Of a DNA stretch of 64,000 nt, positions 61,239-64,000 are shown piece after piece. Source of the stretch: Benincasa hispida. Its lineage: Eukaryota > Streptophyta > Magnoliopsida > Cucurbitales > Cucurbitaceae. A program made the translations under genes and the position numbers. Positions within the stretch are counted from its first letter, which is position 1; every line of letters begins with the position of its first letter. Under the pieces are notes generated by a model. The model searched no databases. It was not told where the DNA came from and saw nothing but the letters and a program-made list of their open reading frames with translations. Where the stretch lies: the NCBI RefSeq assembly GCF_009727055.1, contig NC_052359.1, positions 61,818,107 through 61,882,106 on the forward strand, read 5' to 3'.

Positions 61239-61327
61239 TTTAATAGTTTGATTAACCACACAATAAAGGCGGTTAATATTTTTCCAAAATTACTTCCTAT
61301 GATTGCAAACGCAATCCCAAACGAAGC

Positions 61328-62299
61328 CTTAATGGAAAATAGAACCCCATTTTTTTCTTTTGAGAAAGGAAATAAATCGGACTAAATTATATAAAATACT
61401 CTTAAATTTTGTACTTTATATAAAAAGATATTCTTAAACTTTCAAAAAATTTAAAGGAATATATCCTTAAATTTGAAAAAATAAAATAAAATAAAAAATA
61501 CCTGACCATTGATTTTGGATAGAATTTATTTAGTATTTTGTTTTAAAAACATTCTTGAAGATATTCTTTTTAAGTTTAAATGTACTTTTTAAACTTTTAG
61601 AAGTTTAAAGCTATTTTTGACACAAAATATAGAGTTTAAGAACATTTATTATAATTTATCCATAAACATAATATGTTATAATTGATATACTCTTGAACTT
61701 TGGGTGTTATATCAATTTAAACCCTAAACTAATAATTGTATCAATTTAAACTCTAAACTTTTGTAAGAGTATCAATTTAAATCCTAAAATTTCATAATTG
61801 TATCAACTTAAATGGTCTATTATGTTTTATTTGAATACAACTATGAATGTTCAAGGTTTAAATTAATATATTTATGCAAGTTCAGAGTTTAAATTGATAC
61901 ACTTATGAAAGTTCAAGGTTTAAATTGATATAATTATTAGTTAGGGGTTTAAACTAATATAAATCTGAATGTTGATTTAAATTGATACAATCCCAAGATT
62001 TAAATTAATACAATTCGAAGTTTAGAGTTTAAATTGATATAATTCTTAAAGTTTAAGAATATAAATTGATATTTGTCCGATCTCTTTTCATTAAAAACTG
62101 CTTGTTAAAATAAGATAACCTGGACCTTAGTAAGTGTTTTGGACTTGAATAAAGTCAAATTATGCAAAATAAAATGGGCAATGTGGAATATTTTTAATAA
62201 TTTTGATCGTTGAGTAATAAGTAGTTAAAGGATTTGGATTCATCAAATCCCTTCTGGATTAATTTCCTATTAAAGAAAATATTAGTGGAAATTTCCACT
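61328..62299. repeat. dispersed foldback-bearing repeat, copy 2
   Basis: Collinear with 51234-52159 at an offset of 10.09-10.14 kb. It has an extended inverted block of CAATTTAAACCCTAAA-type and GGTTTAAATTGATA-type units (61700-62070). In this copy the sequence continues past GAAATTTC into CACTTTCAAATA, where copy 1 is cut by the Copia LTR. Confidence 0.75.
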
Positions 62300-64000
62300 T
62301 TCAAATAATAATTATTTTAACATGGTTATTTTATATGGTTGTGTTGTAAAAATTTGAGGGTAGGATTTTAAATTTCTTTTATTATCAATATAATAAAAGC
62401 CAACGAAGAAAATATATTTTTTAAATACACTAAAAATATATAAGGTATGTTCTTGTCTTTATTGCTTGATTTATTACATCTTGTTATACCACAAGTACAT
62501 AACATTAAGTTTTAGATTAATGTATTGGGTATGGAATGTTATCTTCATAATTGATTTTCTAGTCTGGATAAGTAAAGTGATTACTATCACATTTTTTCTA
62601 GCAAGCTTAAAAGGGAAAAGTTAATTAATCTATTAATGAGTTAATTTATTGTAATGATGTTTGATCAATTGAACAATCCAATTTAGTCATGCAAACACTT
62701 ATAAATCAAGAAGATAAACTTATTCAATTGACTCTCTCGAGCTCAATTAACTCTTTTAATAACTTAAACGTGTGTGTCTAATTTTTAAGAACAAGTAAGA
62801 AGGCATATTAACGACTCTACTTAAAATGACTTCTAACAAATCCTAAAGGCATGTTAGAGAGTGATTTAGTGAAAATGATTTTGATGCATTGGTGAAGGTA
62901 TTTAGGCCAAATCCATGGCCAAGTAAGGGAAATCCATCCCTAAATAGAGAGAAGTTCTCGAGAACAAGAGTTCTATTTCAAAATAGATGATCGAAAGCTT
63001 CCATTACAATCCTAAATTTGGCTATTTATAGCCTTACAAGAAAATAGGTTAATTAACTAATTAATTCTAAAATACTAATTAAATACTAATTATCCCCATC
63101 ATTTACGCCGACTTAAAAAAAAGAACTCATCCTCGAGTCCAAGGTCATAAAGTGAAGTTTTCTTCTCCCGACTCTATGAGTGTGGTAGACTCTAATTGAA
63201 AATTCTCGACGCAAAATTTCCCTTAAATTTGACATGAAAATTGATTTTTTAGCTATGTGTTGTGGATTTAGAGGGAAAATTCTTATTTGAGCCCATTAGG
63301 CCCAATGTTAAAAAGAAGCCCAAATCTAAAGTTGAAGTCAGCATACTTTGTGGGAAATATAAAAAATGGCTTTCCACATCAAATACTTAAAGAATAGACA
63401 CATATTATGTTAATGTCTAGAACATTTCATTTTTTACAAAAAAAAAAAAAGAAAAGAAAAAAACCTATTGGCCTCCCTATTTTCAATGATATTAGTGGCT
63501 ATTTTTGACCTATTGGGATGAATCGATGGCGCGGACGACGTGGGACGAATCAACGATGACAGATTAAGCAAATTCGATCAACAACATGGCAAGATGAGAA
63601 AATCCGGTCAATGACGACGGGGAGAGAGATCCATTGTGATCATGGTTGAAAAAGAAGAAGAGATGAAGATGGAAGGTTTATATATTATAAACCTCCATAT
63701 GAAGATGGACTTTATTTTTTCCTATTTTTATATATACTGTGATATATATGTATTTCTTTTTTTAGCTTTTGTAGAAAATTTGATATATACTGTGGTATAT
63801 GTATTCGTTTATTTGATATAAATGGGTGTTTTTTTATTTAGATTTATTGTATTATGATATATATACTGTGGTGTAAATGAAATTTGTGAAGATTTGTATA
63901 TTGTGGTATATTTCATATATGGTTTATATTGTGATTTATGTCAAACATTAAATCAATCTCTAATTTATAAACGGTAGTGTATTTCATATATTGGTTAGAA
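62300..64000. other. AT-rich intergenic DNA
   Basis: No gene recognised. An A-rich run lies at 63437-63458, and loosely repeated ATATACTGTGGTATAT-type words occur at 63730-63960. The short Met/Lys-rich open frame at 63636-63821 has no recognisable domain. Confidence 0.5.

Noticed and set aside
51234..62299. The two 0.95 kb repeats as LTRs of one large element
   Set aside because: Their ends lack TG..CA, no primer site follows copy 1 except that of the separate 298-bp Copia LTR, and similarity fades at the left edge.
1..64000. tRNA, rRNA or other structural RNA genes
   Set aside because: I looked for the B-box and cloverleaf pattern; only the primer-binding sites of retroelements matched tRNA sequence.

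Overview
The window is nuclear DNA of a flowering plant, almost certainly a eudicot. The evidence is split genes with short AT-rich GT..AG introns, a nuclear gene for a plastid light-harvesting-like protein, and dense layers of plant-type Copia, Ty3/gypsy and hAT elements. Sequence style (TATCAGTGATAG minisatellites, LTR ends reading TCCTAAAACTCGCAG) makes me lean to Cucurbitaceae; this is an impression, not a database result.

Layout. (1) 1-6005: 3' half of a Ty3/gypsy element on the + strand, with gag and protease remnants, no reverse transcriptase, a polypurine tract and a 3.1 kb mosaic LTR. (2) 6006-37834: a nested complex built on minus-strand Copia elements of one family (called L1 here, LTR about 1.84 kb). 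Read from high to low coordinate it is: partial LTR (37834-36340), leader, gag-protease-integrase (29506-27713), RT-RNase H (22372-20911), shared LTR (20910-16121), leader with primer-binding site, gag-pol (13190-7497), partial LTR (7496-6118). This is LTR-internal-LTR-internal-LTR. Later insertions cut it, most with readable target duplications: an L1 solo LTR (9599-11430); a palindromic gypsy LTR (17380-20331), itself cut by an L2 Copia solo LTR (17578-19804); a coding-less plus-strand L1 element (22378-27707); and an autonomous-type hAT element (30363-35496) that carries a gypsy solo LTR (32003-33676). (3) 37835-42660: LTR fragments and a further gypsy solo LTR (39850-41982).

(4) 42660-49150 is the genic island. 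Two MITE-type elements (a foldback cluster at 42662-43332 and a GC-rich hAT-like element at 43725-44218) precede a TPR-type gene of at least 12 exons (44449-47443, +). That gene converges on a compact three-exon gene for ONE-HELIX PROTEIN 1, OHP1 (47676-48284, -), which I rebuilt exon by exon. Only 232 bp separate the two stop codons.

(5) 49150-64000: AT-rich intergenic DNA with two copies of a roughly 0.95 kb foldback-bearing repeat (51234 and 61328), a decayed plus-strand Copia element (52160-56899), an L2 solo LTR (57773-59910) and a small MITE (60957-61238).

The only two genes likely to be functional are the TPR gene and OHP1. The most unusual signals are dense family-specific short-motif arrays (CGAT-core, ATCGAG-core) in Copia LTRs and leaders, paired conserved stem-loops in L1 leaders, a palindromic gypsy LTR, and an LTR that is a mosaic of two subfamilies. 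All coordinates were read by eye; repeat edges without a stated target duplication are approximate.
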